Assembly (NCBI GenBank): GCA_027450005.1
Contig: DAIDKO010000120.1
Span: 1 to 33,825 of the forward strand
Source: Rhodanobacter sp.
Lineage (GTDB): Bacteria; Pseudomonadota; Gammaproteobacteria; Xanthomonadales; Rhodanobacteraceae
Direction: 5' to 3'
Length of the DNA: 33,825 nucleotides
Part shown: positions 17,863 to 26,977 of the stretch, piece by piece
How the letters are laid out: each line of letters opens with the position of its first letter
How positions within the stretch are numbered: position 1 is the first letter of the stretch
Program-made: the position numbers and the translations under genes
The notes under the pieces: generated by a model
What the model was told of the DNA's origin: nothing
Database searches by the model: none
Seen by the model: only the letters and a program-made list of their open reading frames with translations

Positions 17863-19050
17863 TCAGATGCCCAACAACATCTTGTGCGGGTTCTCGAGCT
17901 GGTTCTTGATGTCGACCAGGAACAGCACCGCGTCCTTGCCGTCGATGATGCGGTGGTCGTAGCTGATCGCGAGGTACATCATCGGCGCGGCGATCACCTG
18001 GCCGTTCTCGACGATGGCGCGCTCCTTGATCGTGTGCATGCCGAGGATGGCGCTCTGCGGCGGGTTCACGATGGGCGTGGAGAGCAGCGAGCCGAAGGTG
18101 CCGCCGTTGGTGATGGTGAACGTGCCGCCCTGCAGGTCCTCGAGCGTGAGCTTGCCGTCGCGCGCCTTCTTGGCGTAGTCGGCGATGCCCTTCTCGATGT
18201 CCGCGAAGCTCATGTTCTCGGCATTGCGAAGCACCGGGGTGACCAGGCCCTTGTCGGTGGAGACGGCGATCGAGACGTCCTGGTAGCCGTGGTAGATGAT
18301 GTCGTTGCCGTCCACCGAGGCATTGATGATCGGGTGGCGCTTCAGCGCCTCGACGGTGGCCTTGACGAAGAAGCTCATGAAGCCGAGCTTGACGCCGTGC
18401 TCCTTCTGGAACTGCTCGCCGAGGTCCTTGCGCATCTTGCTGACCGCGGCGAGGTTCACTTCGTTGAACGAGGTGAGCATGGCGATCGAGTTCTTCGACT
18501 GCATCAGGCGCTCGGCGATCTTCGCGCGCATGCGGGTCATGGGCACGCGCTCTTCCGGACGCGCGCCCGGCGTGGAGGCGGCCGGAGCGGTCGGCGCAGC
18601 GGCCGGCCGCGAGCCGGCATTGACCACGTCTTCCTTGATGATACGGCCGTCGCGGCCGGTGCCGGTGATGGCGGAGGTGTCGACCTTGTTCTCGGTGACG
18701 ACGCGCTGCGCGGCGGGCGAAAGCTCGGCGGCGGCCTTCGGCGCGGCCGGGGCGGGAGCCCCGGCGGCGGGCGCCGGTGCGGCAGCGGCCGGTGCCGGGG
18801 CGGCGGCCACGGCGCCTTCCTCGATCACCGCGATCACCTGCTGGCTGTTCACCGTGTCGCCGCTCTGGAACCTGATTTCCTTGAGCACGCCGTCGACCGG
18901 CGCCGGAACCTCCAGCACCACCTTGTCGGTTTCCAGGTCGACCAGGTTCTCGTCGCGCTTCACCGCGTCGCCGGCCTTCTTGTGCCAGGTGGCGATGGTG
19001 GCGTCGGAGACCGACTCGGGCAGAACGGGGACTTTGACTTCAGTGGACAT
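17863..19050 (-). CDS. sucB: 2-oxoglutarate dehydrogenase E2, dihydrolipoyl succinyltransferase
   Basis: This 395-residue E2 core transfers the succinyl group to CoA in the TCA cycle. A single lipoyl domain has the lipoylated Lys43 ([12 protein letters not shown]). An Ala/Pro linker (about 79-107) leads to the E3-binding domain ([20 protein letters not shown], with [11 protein letters not shown]). A second linker then leads to the catalytic domain ending with SYDHRIIDG, catalytic His366 and Asp370. One lipoyl domain and the succinyl-type core distinguish it from pyruvate dehydrogenase E2. AGGAT lies six bases before the ATG. It starts 56 bp after sucA. Confidence 0.97.
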   Translation of the reverse strand: MSTEVKVPVLPESVSDATIATWHKKAGDAVKRDENLVDLETDKVVLEVPAPVDGVLKEIRFQSGDTVNSQQVIAVIEEGAVAAAPAPAAAAPAPAAGAPAPAAPKAAAELSPAAQRVVTENKVDTSAITGTGRDGRIIKEDVVNAGSRPAAAPTAPAASTPGARPEERVPMTRMRAKIAERLMQSKNSIAMLTSFNEVNLAAVSKMRKDLGEQFQKEHGVKLGFMSFFVKATVEALKRHPIINASVDGNDIIYHGYQDVSIAVSTDKGLVTPVLRNAENMSFADIEKGIADYAKKARDGKLTLEDLQGGTFTITNGGTFGSLLSTPIVNPPQSAILGMHTIKERAIVENGQVIAAPMMYLAISYDHRIIDGKDAVLFLVDIKNQLENPHKMLLGI

Positions 19051-19106
19051 GGGTTGATCCTGTGGTTTTGCGCCCGGCTAGGACGCGAAAGTCGAACTGG
19101 GTGATT

Positions 19107-21950
19107 TTATTCTGCCGAGTGATCGGTGCCGACCGGTGCGACCAGCGCCTGTTCGACCAGCGCCGCCTGTTCGGCCACGTGGTCGTTGAGGTGCCCCGCG
19201 GCCGGCGCGGCCGAGCGGGCGCGACCCGCGTAGGAGAGACTCTGCTTGGCGCCCACGCAGGCCTGCAGGTGGTGGCGGATCTGGAACCAGGCGCCCTGGT
19301 TCATCGGCTCCTCCTGGCACCACACCACTTCCTTGGCGGAAGGGTACTTCTCCAGTTCGGCCACGACTTCGGCGCGCGGGAACGGATAGAGCTGCTCCAC
19401 GCGCACGATGGCGACATCGTTGGTACCGCGCTTTTCGGCCTCTTCCAGCAGGTCGTAGTAGACCTTGCCGGCGCACAGCACCACGCGCTTGACCTTCTTC
19501 GCGGCCAGTTCGCGGTGTTCGCCGATCACCAGCTGGAAGCTGCCGCTGGCCAGCTCGTCTAGCGTGGACACGGCCAGCTTGTGGCGCAGCAGCGACTTCG
19601 GCGTCATCACCACCAGCGGCTTGCGCACCGGGCGCAGCATCTGGCGGCGGATCATGTGGAAATCCTGCGCCGGCGTGGTGGGCACGCAGACCTGCATGTT
19701 CTCCATCGCGCACAGTTGCAGGAAGCGTTCCAGGCGGGCGGAGGAATGTTCCGGACCCTGGCCTTCGTAGCCGTGCGGCAGGTACAGCGCCAGGCCGCAC
19801 AAGCGGTCCCACTTGGCCTCGCCCGAGCTGATGAACTGGTCGATCACAACCTGCGCGCCGTTGGCGAAGTCGCCGAACTGCGCCTCCCAGATGTTGAGCG
19901 TGTGCGGGTCGGTGGTGGCGTGGCCGTATTCGAAAGCCATCACCGCTTCCTCGCTCAGCAGCGAGTCGATCACTTCGACATCGGCATCGGGGCGCAGCGT
20001 GGCCAGCGGCATGAAGGTGTGACCGTCCTTCTGGTCATGCAGCACGGCATGGCGGTGGAAGAACGTGCCGCGGCCGGCGTCCTGGCCGACCAGACGCAGG
20101 TTGTGGCCTTCATCGATCAGGGTGGCGTAGGCCAGGTTCTCGGCGAAACCCCAGTCGCCCGGCAGCTCGCCGGCGGCCATCTTGCGGCGGTCGTCGTAGA
20201 TCTTGGCCACGCGCGACTGCAGCGTGATGTCCTTGGGCAGGTCCAGGATGCGCTGGGCCAGTTCGACCAGCTTCGCCTTCGGTACGCTGGTGTCGGCCGG
20301 GGTGGACAGCTTGTTGCCGAGGAAGCGGCTCCAGTCCACCTCCACGTCCTTGGTCAGCGACGGGTGCAGCTCGGTCATCGCCGAACCGGCTTCGAGGCGG
20401 TCGCGGTAGGCTTCGAACTGTTTCTGCGCGTCGCCATCGGCCAGCACGCCCTGCTGCATCAGCTCCTTTGCGTACAGCTCGCGGGTAGTGGGGCGCTTCT
20501 TGATGACCTGGTACATCACCGGCTGCGTGGCGGAAGGTTCGTCCGCCTCGTTGTGGCCGTGGCGGCGGTAGCACACCAGGTCGATCACCACGTCCTTGCG
20601 GAACTGCTTGCGGAACTCGTAGGCGAGGCGGGTGACCTGGACCACCGCTTCGGGATCGTCGCCGTTCACGTGGAACACCGGGGCGTTGACCATCTTGGCC
20701 AAGTCGGTGCAATACAGCGTGGAGCGCGCGTCCTGCGGATTGGAGGTGGTGAAACCCACCTGGTTGTTGACCACGATGTGCAGCGTGCCGCCGATCTTGA
20801 AGCCGCGCGCCTGCGACATGTTGAACAGCTCCATGTTCACGCCCTGGCCGGCCATCGCCGCATCGCCGTGGATCAGCACGGCGAAGGCCGAGGTGCGGTT
20901 GCCGTCCTTGCGGCGCACCTGGCGCGCATGCACGGAACCGGCCACCACCGGGTTGACGATCTCCAGGTGCGAGGGATTGAACGCCAGCGCCACGTGGGTG
21001 CCGCCCTGTGGCGTGCGCACGTCGGCGGAGAAGCCCATGTGGTATTTCACGTCGCCGGAATGGGCGCCATCGTCGTGGTTGCTGTGTTCGAACTTGCCCT
21101 CGAACTCGTTGAACAGGGTCTTCGGCGGCTTGCCGAGGATGTTCACCAGCACGTTGAGGCGGCCGCGGTGGGCCATGCCGATCACCACGTCCTTGATGCC
21201 GTTGTCGCCGGCGGCGCGCACCACGTCGTCGATCATCGGGATCAGGCTGTCGCCGCCCTCCAGCGAGAAGCGCTTCTGGCCGACGTACTTGGTGTGCAGG
21301 TAGCGCTCCAGGCCCTCGGCGGCGGTCAGGCCGTCGAGGATGCGCTGCTTGCCGCCCTTGTCGAGTCCGGCGCTGCCGTTGGCCTGCTCCAGCCGGCTGT
21401 AGATCCAGTTCCGCTGGGCGTGGTCGCTGATGTACATGAACTCGGCGCCGATCGTGCCGGTGTACACCTTCTTGAGCCGCGCCAGCATGTCGCGCAGCTT
21501 CAGACGCTGGCCACCACCGGCATAGGTGCCGCAGTCGAACTCGGTATCGAGGTCGGCGTCGGAAAGGCCGTGGAAGGCGAGCCCAAGGTCGGGCGCCTCC
21601 ATCTTGTGGGCGAGGCCCAGCGGGTCGAGGTTGGCGGCTAGGTGGCCGCGCGAGCGGTAGGCGGTCAGCAGGCGCAGCACGCCGGCCTGCTTGCGCGCGT
21701 GCTCGTCGCTGAGCGGCGCGGCGGCCGCGACATGGCGCTGCTTCTGGGCCGCCTCGATGCGCGCGATGGCGTTGCCGTGCGGGACGTCGCCGGCCTCGCG
21801 GCCCCTGAACGTCTCGAAATACTTGCTCCACTCGGCGGGCACCGATGCGGGATCGGTGAGCCAGGCGTCATACAGGGATTCGACGTAATCGGCGTTGCCG
21901 CCAGCGAGTTGGGAAGATTCGAAGAACTCGCGGATCAGGTTTGTACTCAC
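19107..21950 (-). CDS. sucA: 2-oxoglutarate dehydrogenase E1
   Basis: This 947-residue thiamine-diphosphate enzyme decarboxylates 2-oxoglutarate and succinylates the E2 lipoyl arm. The E. coli enzyme has 933 residues. Recognisable regions are FFESSQLAGGNADYVESLYD at the N-terminus, GMAHRGRLNVLVN, NPSHLEIVNPVV, GDAAMAGQGV and the C-terminal EEPMNQGAW. The start is the GTG at 21950 because similarity begins there and GGTGG lies just upstream. An open frame continues 31 codons further but passes through the leader. Terminal genes of the operon follow in the order sucB, lpd. A perfect TATAAT on the - strand lies about 71 bp upstream. Confidence 0.96.
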   Translation of the reverse strand: MSTNLIREFFESSQLAGGNADYVESLYDAWLTDPASVPAEWSKYFETFRGREAGDVPHGNAIARIEAAQKQRHVAAAAPLSDEHARKQAGVLRLLTAYRSRGHLAANLDPLGLAHKMEAPDLGLAFHGLSDADLDTEFDCGTYAGGGQRLKLRDMLARLKKVYTGTIGAEFMYISDHAQRNWIYSRLEQANGSAGLDKGGKQRILDGLTAAEGLERYLHTKYVGQKRFSLEGGDSLIPMIDDVVRAAGDNGIKDVVIGMAHRGRLNVLVNILGKPPKTLFNEFEGKFEHSNHDDGAHSGDVKYHMGFSADVRTPQGGTHVALAFNPSHLEIVNPVVAGSVHARQVRRKDGNRTSAFAVLIHGDAAMAGQGVNMELFNMSQARGFKIGGTLHIVVNNQVGFTTSNPQDARSTLYCTDLAKMVNAPVFHVNGDDPEAVVQVTRLAYEFRKQFRKDVVIDLVCYRRHGHNEADEPSATQPVMYQVIKKRPTTRELYAKELMQQGVLADGDAQKQFEAYRDRLEAGSAMTELHPSLTKDVEVDWSRFLGNKLSTPADTSVPKAKLVELAQRILDLPKDITLQSRVAKIYDDRRKMAAGELPGDWGFAENLAYATLIDEGHNLRLVGQDAGRGTFFHRHAVLHDQKDGHTFMPLATLRPDADVEVIDSLLSEEAVMAFEYGHATTDPHTLNIWEAQFGDFANGAQVVIDQFISSGEAKWDRLCGLALYLPHGYEGQGPEHSSARLERFLQLCAMENMQVCVPTTPAQDFHMIRRQMLRPVRKPLVVMTPKSLLRHKLAVSTLDELASGSFQLVIGEHRELAAKKVKRVVLCAGKVYYDLLEEAEKRGTNDVAIVRVEQLYPFPRAEVVAELEKYPSAKEVVWCQEEPMNQGAWFQIRHHLQACVGAKQSLSYAGRARSAAPAAGHLNDHVAEQAALVEQALVAPVGTDHSAE

Positions 21951-21979
21951 GTCACCACCGGCTGGGGAAGGGAGGCTTG

Positions 21980-22004
21980 CGACGATCCCTGGCAGGAATC
22001 GTCG
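21980..22004 (-). other. Hairpin in the sucA leader
   Basis: A 7-bp stem (21980-21986 with 21998-22004) continues after one mismatch into 3 bp around loop GGC. If the promoter at 22021-22051 is used, this lies near the 5' end of the suc message and could influence its stability or translation. Confidence 0.35.
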
Positions 22005-22020
22005 GCGAAAAATCCCGTTA

Positions 22021-22051
22021 ATTATAGCCTTGGGCTGCTGCACAGCGGCAA
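22021..22051 (-). promoter_or_regulatory. Probable sigma-70 promoter of sucA-sucB-lpd
   Basis: Reading the - strand, TATAAT (22026-22021) is a perfect -10 box. TTGCCG (22051-22046) is a possible -35 with a long 19-bp spacer. Transcription would start near 22014, giving a leader of about 65 nt before the GTG of sucA. Confidence 0.55.
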
Positions 22052-22121
22052 CCCGCCAGTGGCCCGATTTGCGGCCAGGCGGCCCTTGGGCGAGCGCGGC
22101 AGGGCAAGCGTTCAGCGAACG

Positions 22122-22631
22122 CTACAGATCCAGCGTCGACAGCTCGCTTGCGCGGGCCGAGCGTTCCCAGACCGCGTCGAACTGCTGCTGCAGCGGCACC
22201 TGCCCGGGGCGGTCGGCCAGCGCCATGCGCCCCTGCGGTTGGCTGGCCTCGGGCAGGTAGATGTAGCCACCGGTATCGTTGACCAGCCAGGCGGCGGTGT
22301 TCTGGCTGTCCACCTCGTCCACCGGCGTACGGATCGCCATGCTGCTGGAGAGGCGCTGGAACAGCAGGACCAGCCGGTGGCCGTCGCGCAACGCGGCCGC
22401 CGGGTCGTGCAGCAGGATGCGGATCTCCGCGCGCCGGCCGGAGGTGGCGATGCGCTTGAGTTCCGCCAGTTCGGCGTCATTGCCGTAGTCGTCGCGGCCC
22501 AGCAGCGGCAGGTGCAGCACCAGCCGGTGGCGGGTGGCAGCCAGCAATTGCAGGCGCGCCGCGGCCAGGGCTTCGCGGCCGTTGATCGCACGTGGCCCGT
22601 CCGGTGGCATCGTGTCGGCCGGGGTGTTCAC
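22122..22631 (-). CDS. DUF7931-type protein of unknown function, coupled to roxA
   Basis: This 169-residue protein has the pattern of the domain often found at the C-terminus of GNAT acetyltransferases in gammaproteobacteria (DUF7931). It reads REALAAARLQLLAATRHRLV, then RRAEIRILLHDPAAALRDGH, HRLVLLFQRLSSSMAIR, and a Trp/Glu C-terminal ERSARASELSTLDL. Here it stands alone without an acetyltransferase domain. The GTG start at 22631 overlaps the roxA stop as GTGA, so translation is coupled. An internal ATG at 22610 is an alternative. No catalytic residues can be named; a role connected with ribosome modification or 2-oxoglutarate use is only suggested by position. Confidence 0.72.
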   Translation of the reverse strand: MNTPADTMPPDGPRAINGREALAAARLQLLAATRHRLVLHLPLLGRDDYGNDAELAELKRIATSGRRAEIRILLHDPAAALRDGHRLVLLFQRLSSSMAIRTPVDEVDSQNTAAWLVNDTGGYIYLPEASQPQGRMALADRPGQVPLQQQFDAVWERSARASELSTLDL

Positions 22632-23836
22632 CGCCGGCGCACCTTGCGCAGTACCAGGTGGCCATCGTTGACCAGTGCCAGCAGCGTCGCGATTGCGGGA
22701 GCCGTTGATGCGGCATCCGGCGCGATCTCGCGTTGCGCGCAAAGCTGCCTGGCCAGCGCAAGCGGCGCAGGCCAGGCCTGGCCGTTCGCATACAGGGTGC
22801 AGCCGGACTTGCCGCGGCTCCATGCCATGCGCGACCACGGATGACGCAGCAGGCGCGCGCCGGCGGCGAGCCGCTTGCGCAAGCCGGCTTCGTCCAGCAT
22901 GCGGTCGGGCACGGCCGGGAGCTGCGCGTTGCGATAGCGGGTGATGAAGCGGCCGAACCAGTCGCGCAGGGTTTCCTCGTCCAGCGCGGCGGCAAACGGC
23001 AGCGCCTTGCGCAACCGGGCCAGCGCCGCCGCGTCGATCTCGCCGGGTGCCTTGGCCGGGGCGAGGTCGGGATCGGCGTAGCGCTGGTCATCGTGCAGCC
23101 GCTCGGCGAGGTAGTCGGCGAGGTCGCCGGTCAGTTCCGCCTGCGAAGGCGCGCGCATGCCCACCGAGATCGTCATGCAGGGGCCGCCGAAAGCCACGCC
23201 ATCGTGCGGCATGCCGGGCGGCAGGTAGAGCATATCGCCCGGATCGAGTAACCATTCGTGGGTGGGTTCGAACTCGCGCAGCTGCTTCAGCTCGATATCG
23301 GGGCGAAAGTCCCTCGGGGCCTCTGGGTCGGTGCTGATCGCCCAGTGCCGTTGGCCCAGCCCCTGCAGCAGGAACACGTCGTACTGGTCGACGTGCGCGC
23401 CCACGCCGCCGCCGGGTTCGGCGTAGGAAATCATGATGTCGTCCAGCCGCCAGCTCGGCAGGAAGGCGAAGGGTTCGAGCAGGGCGGCGACGTCGGCGTC
23501 CCACTTGTCGACGTCCTGCACCAGCAGGGTCCAGTTGGCGTCGCCGGTCTTGGCGAAGTCGGCCTCGGTCAGCGGGCCGGTCTTCACCTGCCAGCGTTCG
23601 CGCGCCTCGTCGTGGCGGATCAGCCGCGACAGCGCGCCTTCCTCGCAGGCCAGGCCGGCGAGGTCCTCAGGCTGGATCGGCGGCACGAAGCCCGGAAAGG
23701 CGTTGCGCACCAGTAGCGGGCGCTTCTGCCAGTAGTCGCGCAGGAACTGCGCGGGTGGCATGCCCAGTGGTTGGCGGGCGGAGCCGCGGACTTCGATGGG
23801 CGGCGTGGTCTTGCGGGGAGTGGGGGCGCGGTTCAT
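22628..23836 (-). CDS. roxA: JmjC-type ribosomal oxygenase, RoxA/YcfD family
   Basis: This 402-residue iron(II)/2-oxoglutarate dioxygenase is related to E. coli RoxA (YcfD, 373 residues), which hydroxylates an arginine of ribosomal protein L16. The metal triad is visible as His148 and Asp150 in GAHVDQYD and His211 in LPPGMPHDG, on the double-stranded beta-helix core. The N-terminal segment FLRDYWQKRPLLVRNAFPGF is typical of the family. The C-terminal half is the winged-helix dimerisation region. The ATG at 23836 starts just before the similarity; further upstream frame runs into a repeat. It uses 2-oxoglutarate, the substrate of the adjacent suc operon. Confidence 0.92.
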   Translation of the reverse strand: MNRAPTPRKTTPPIEVRGSARQPLGMPPAQFLRDYWQKRPLLVRNAFPGFVPPIQPEDLAGLACEEGALSRLIRHDEARERWQVKTGPLTEADFAKTGDANWTLLVQDVDKWDADVAALLEPFAFLPSWRLDDIMISYAEPGGGVGAHVDQYDVFLLQGLGQRHWAISTDPEAPRDFRPDIELKQLREFEPTHEWLLDPGDMLYLPPGMPHDGVAFGGPCMTISVGMRAPSQAELTGDLADYLAERLHDDQRYADPDLAPAKAPGEIDAAALARLRKALPFAAALDEETLRDWFGRFITRYRNAQLPAVPDRMLDEAGLRKRLAAGARLLRHPWSRMAWSRGKSGCTLYANGQAWPAPLALARQLCAQREIAPDAASTAPAIATLLALVNDGHLVLRKVRRR

Positions 23837-24142
23837 GCGCGCATTGTAGATGGCGGGCGAGGGGACTGTTGATCCATCGCAAGGTGGGGACGGTTTCTTC
23901 TGCTTGCCGCGGGGCGGGGTCGTTCGGCTGCCGCCAGGCGGAGAAGCGGGTTCGTCCGCCAGGCGGCGGCCGAATTCCTTTCTCTTTGCGTGCCCAAAGA
24001 GACAGAAACCAAAGAAAAAGGGCGCCCCCGCCGCACCGCCGCCCAGGGGCCCCGAAGAGCAGCGCGCTCCCAACGCGCAGAAGCAAGGGCCAAAGCAGCC
24101 CAGCCCCGGCCGCAAAACTCACCCCCACGCGGAAGCACGCCC
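23837..24142. repeat. 306-bp gap filled largely by composite intergenic repeats
   Basis: No gene is supported here. The palindrome CCGCCAGGCGG occurs twice (23931-23941 and 23956-23966). TCTCTTTG (23981-23988) and CAAAGAGA (23995-24002) form an 8-bp hairpin with loop CGTGCC, followed by A-rich sequence and a long GC-rich stretch. This module is a type often seen between genes in Xanthomonadales and pseudomonads and gives rise to spurious Phe/Lys-rich reading frames. It separates roxA from the end of the permease gene. Confidence 0.6.
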
Positions 24143-24892
24143 TCAATACAACAAGCGCACCGCGTTGCTGACTCCCAACGCCAACACCGCCAACCCAGCC
24201 AGCAACGTGGTGGCCCTCGCCGGGATGCGCCGGACGAAGAGCGCGCCGAACGGCGCGGCAAGGATGCCGCCGGCGATCAGCCCCGGCACCGCCATCGAGT
24301 GGCCGATACCGATGCCGAACAGGAAGGCGGTGCTGGCGATGATGCTCACCGCGCATTTCGCCAGATGCACGCTGCCGATCACCACGCGTGGCTGCATGCC
24401 GCTGGCGAGCAGGGTGGTGGCGGTGAGCGCGCTCCAGCCGCCGCCGCCGATGGTGTCCACGAAACCGGCGACCGCGCCCAGCAGCGGGGCGCCGCGCGGC
24501 GCTTCGGTGCGCCCGTCGGCACGCCTCGCGCCGCGCACCAGCAGGAACAGGCCCATGCCCAGCAGGTAGGGTGTCAGGGCGATGCGCAGCCACGGCGCAG
24601 GCAGATGCACGGCCAACCACACGCCGAGCAGGGCGCCGAACATGCCGGGTATCGCCAGCGCGAGGAATAGCCGCCGACTCACATTGCCCGCCAGCAGATG
24701 GCTCAGGCCCGAGGCACCGCAGGTGAAGCTTTCCGCGTAATGCACGCTGGCGCTGGCCATCGCCGGTGGCATGCCCAGCCCCAGCAGCAGCCCTGCCGAG
24801 GTCACCCCGTAGGCCATCCCCAGCGCGCCATCCACCAGCTGCGCCGCGGCACCGACGAGGGCGAACACGAGGAATTCCGGAAGGGGGCTCAT
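24143..24892 (-). CDS. TauE/SafE (TSUP) family permease, probably for a sulfur oxyanion
   Basis: This 249-residue integral membrane protein has about eight hydrophobic helices arranged as two related halves. Family segments include ALVGAAAQLVDGALGMAYGV, GFVDTIGGGGWSALTAT and GSVHLAKCAVSIIAST. TSUP proteins export or import sulfite, sulfoacetate, sulfate or thiosulfate. It diverges from cysJ across 158 bp that contain a tandem operator, which supports a sulfur substrate. Direction and substrate cannot be told from sequence. The ATG has no strong Shine-Dalgarno. An inverted repeat (CGGCATG 24916-24922, CATGCCG 24939-24945) lies close upstream. Confidence 0.88.
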   Translation of the reverse strand: MSPLPEFLVFALVGAAAQLVDGALGMAYGVTSAGLLLGLGMPPAMASASVHYAESFTCGASGLSHLLAGNVSRRLFLALAIPGMFGALLGVWLAVHLPAPWLRIALTPYLLGMGLFLLVRGARRADGRTEAPRGAPLLGAVAGFVDTIGGGGWSALTATTLLASGMQPRVVIGSVHLAKCAVSIIASTAFLFGIGIGHSMAVPGLIAGGILAAPFGALFVRRIPARATTLLAGLAVLALGVSNAVRLLY

Positions 24893-25020
24893 CGGTGCTC
24901 GCAGCAGGTCGTCTGCGGCATGTCAGCACGCGCTCCAGCATGCCGGAAATGAGCCGCCCGCATATGCACATGCCCACAAGTGTTTTCTAGCGTGGCGCCG
25001 CGCTGCCTAGCATGGTCAAC

Positions 25021-25036
25021 AGACGTCTGGACGTCC
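25021..25036. promoter_or_regulatory. Tandem AGACGTCT-like boxes before cysJ
   Basis: AGACGTCT (25021-25028) and GGACGTCC (25029-25036) are adjacent 8-bp palindromes. The first is identical to the E. coli MetJ consensus box. They lie three bases before the AAGGA of cysJ and seven bases after a possible -10 TAGCAT (25008-25013), a position suited to repression. A related triple box lies in the cysB-cysG gap. No metJ gene is in the window, so the binding protein is unknown. Confidence 0.6.
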
Positions 25037-25050
25037 AAAAGGAAAATGAC

Positions 25051-26925
25051 GTGAGCGCTGCCCCCCGACCGATACTGCCGACGCCGGCGCTGGCCTCCGA
25101 ACGCCTGGCATTGCTTAGCCGGCTGACCGATGGCCTGCCTCCGGCCGACCTGTACTGGATCTCGGCGTGGACGGCTGCGTTGGCGGCGCAGGCCACGCGC
25201 GTCGTCTTGCCCGCTTCGGCGTCGACCGAAGCCGTCAACGCGGCTACGGGCGAGCGCCTCACCGTGCTCTACGGTAGCCAGACCGGCAACTCGCGCCGCG
25301 TGGCCGAACGGCTGGCCGAGCGGGCCATGGCGGCGGGTCTCGACGTTCGGCTGCTGCGCACCGGCGTCTATCCGCTGCGCGAATTGGTCCAGGAGCGGCA
25401 CCTCGCGCTGGTGATCAGTAGCCAGGGTGACGGTGACCCGCCGGACGACGCCATCGGCTTTGTCGAATTCCTCACCGGCAAGCGCGCACCCAGGTTGCCG
25501 CAACTCAAGTTCTCGGTGATGGGGCTGGGTGACTCCAGCTATCCGAAGTACTGCGCGGTGAGTCGCCGGCTGGATGCGCGTTTCGCCGAGCTGGGCGCAC
25601 AGCGCTTCGCCGCGCTGGGCGAAGCCGACGTGGATTTCGAGGCGCCCTGCACAAGCTGGAGCGACGGTGTGCTGGAAAAGGTACGCGAGACGCTGGGCGC
25701 GTCTCCGGCGCCCGCGACGAACCTGCGCGCGGTGGCCCTGCATGCCGTGGGCAGCGTGCTGCACAGCCGCGAGAAACCCTTTGCGGCGGAGGTGCTGGAC
25801 AACCAGCGCATCGTGTCGCGCGACAGCACCCGCGAAGTGCGTCACCTCGAGCTTTCGCTGCAGGGCTCGGGCCTGCGCTACGAACCCGGCGACGCACTGG
25901 GTGTGTGGCCGCGCAATCCGCCCGCGCTGGTGGACGATTACCTGCGCCTGCTGCGCCTGGACGGCGAACAGGAGGTGGCGCACGACGGTCGCCGCCTGCC
26001 GCTGTCGCGCTGGCTTGCGCAGGAGCGCGAGCTGACCCGGCTCAGCCGTCCGCTGCTGGCCGCGCACGCCGCCGCCAGCGGCGACGCGGAACTGGCGCGT
26101 GTGCTGGAGCCGGAGCAACGCGAGGCGCTGGCCCGCCTGCTCGACACGCACCAGCCGATCGACCTGCTGCGCCGCCACCCGGTGGACTGGAACGCTGAGC
26201 AACTGGTGGCCGCGCTGCGCCCGCTCACGCCGCGGCTGTATTCCATCGCCTCCAGCACGAAGGCAGTGGGCGAGGACGAGGTGCATCTCACCGTCGCGGT
26301 GGTGGGCTACCACGCCCATGGCAGCGGGCATCTCGGTGCGGCGTCGTCCTTCCTCGCTGCGGCGGGCGACGACGTGCGGGTGCCGGTGTTCGTGGAACCC
26401 AACGAACGCTTCCGCCTGCCGGCGGATCACGGGCGCGACATCGTGATGATCGGCCCCGGCACCGGTGTGGCGCCGTTCCGCGCCTTCGTGCAGGAGCGCC
26501 AGGCGGTAGGTGCCACGGGGCGCAACTGGCTGTTCTTCGGCAATCGCCATTTCGCGCAGGACTTCCTCTACCAGGCCGAGTGGCAGCAGGCGCTGAAGGA
26601 TCGCGCGCTGCATCGTCTCGACCTCGCGTTCTCGCGTGACGTTGCCGTTTCCAGTGGCCCGCACATGGATGTGCGGGAATTTGCGCGAGACTCGCACAAG
26701 GTCTACGTGCAGCACCGGATCAGGGAACACGGCCGCGAACTGTACGCGTGGCTGCGCGATGGCGCCCACCTCTACGTCTGCGGCGACGCCACGCGCATGG
26801 CCAGGGATGTGCACGAGGCGCTGGTGGACGTGGCCATCGCCCACGGCGGGCTCTCCGCCGAGGACGCCCGCGCCTGGTTGGCCGAATTGCTGCAGGAAGG
26901 GCGCTACGCAAGAGACGTGTACTAG
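25051..26925 (+). CDS. cysJ: Sulfite reductase [NADPH] flavoprotein alpha subunit
   Basis: This 624-residue diflavin reductase passes electrons from NADPH through FAD and FMN to CysI. The FMN-binding flavodoxin domain starts at TVLYGSQTGNSRR (residues 71-83) and includes SSQGDGDPPDDA. The FAD domain has LRYEPGDALGVWPRNPP and RLYSIASS. The NADPH domain has GPGTGVAPFRAFVQER, LFFGNRH and YVCGDATRMARDV, ending RYARDVY. The GTG at 25051 is preferred over the in-frame ATG at 25012 because AAGGA (25039-25043) sits seven bases before it and the ATG lies upstream of the operator. CysI follows after 74 bp. Confidence 0.95.
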   Translation: MSAAPRPILPTPALASERLALLSRLTDGLPPADLYWISAWTAALAAQATRVVLPASASTEAVNAATGERLTVLYGSQTGNSRRVAERLAERAMAAGLDVRLLRTGVYPLRELVQERHLALVISSQGDGDPPDDAIGFVEFLTGKRAPRLPQLKFSVMGLGDSSYPKYCAVSRRLDARFAELGAQRFAALGEADVDFEAPCTSWSDGVLEKVRETLGASPAPATNLRAVALHAVGSVLHSREKPFAAEVLDNQRIVSRDSTREVRHLELSLQGSGLRYEPGDALGVWPRNPPALVDDYLRLLRLDGEQEVAHDGRRLPLSRWLAQERELTRLSRPLLAAHAAASGDAELARVLEPEQREALARLLDTHQPIDLLRRHPVDWNAEQLVAALRPLTPRLYSIASSTKAVGEDEVHLTVAVVGYHAHGSGHLGAASSFLAAAGDDVRVPVFVEPNERFRLPADHGRDIVMIGPGTGVAPFRAFVQERQAVGATGRNWLFFGNRHFAQDFLYQAEWQQALKDRALHRLDLAFSRDVAVSSGPHMDVREFARDSHKVYVQHRIREHGRELYAWLRDGAHLYVCGDATRMARDVHEALVDVAIAHGGLSAEDARAWLAELLQEGRYARDVY

Positions 26926-26956
26926 TGCGTTCGTCCGCGAACGCGTGAATCAAAAA

Positions 26957-26977
26957 ACGGCCATCCATGGCCGCACT
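26957..26977. repeat. Short palindromic repeat, GGCCATyCATGGCC family, copy 3
   Basis: CGGCCAT (26958-26964) and ATGGCCG (26967-26973) form a 7-bp inverted repeat in the cysJ-cysI gap. With its flank it matches 1114-1134 (reverse strand) at 19 of 21 positions. It contains an in-frame ATG (26967) that could be mistaken for the cysI start. Confidence 0.6.

Noticed and set aside
19581..21641. A 686-codon open frame antisense to sucA
   Set aside because: It is a third-position GC shadow with repetitive His/Val/Asp composition and no recognisable domains.
23837..24115. An N-terminal extension of roxA of about 93 residues
   Set aside because: The extra residues are the translation of an intergenic repeat; family similarity begins after the ATG at 23836.
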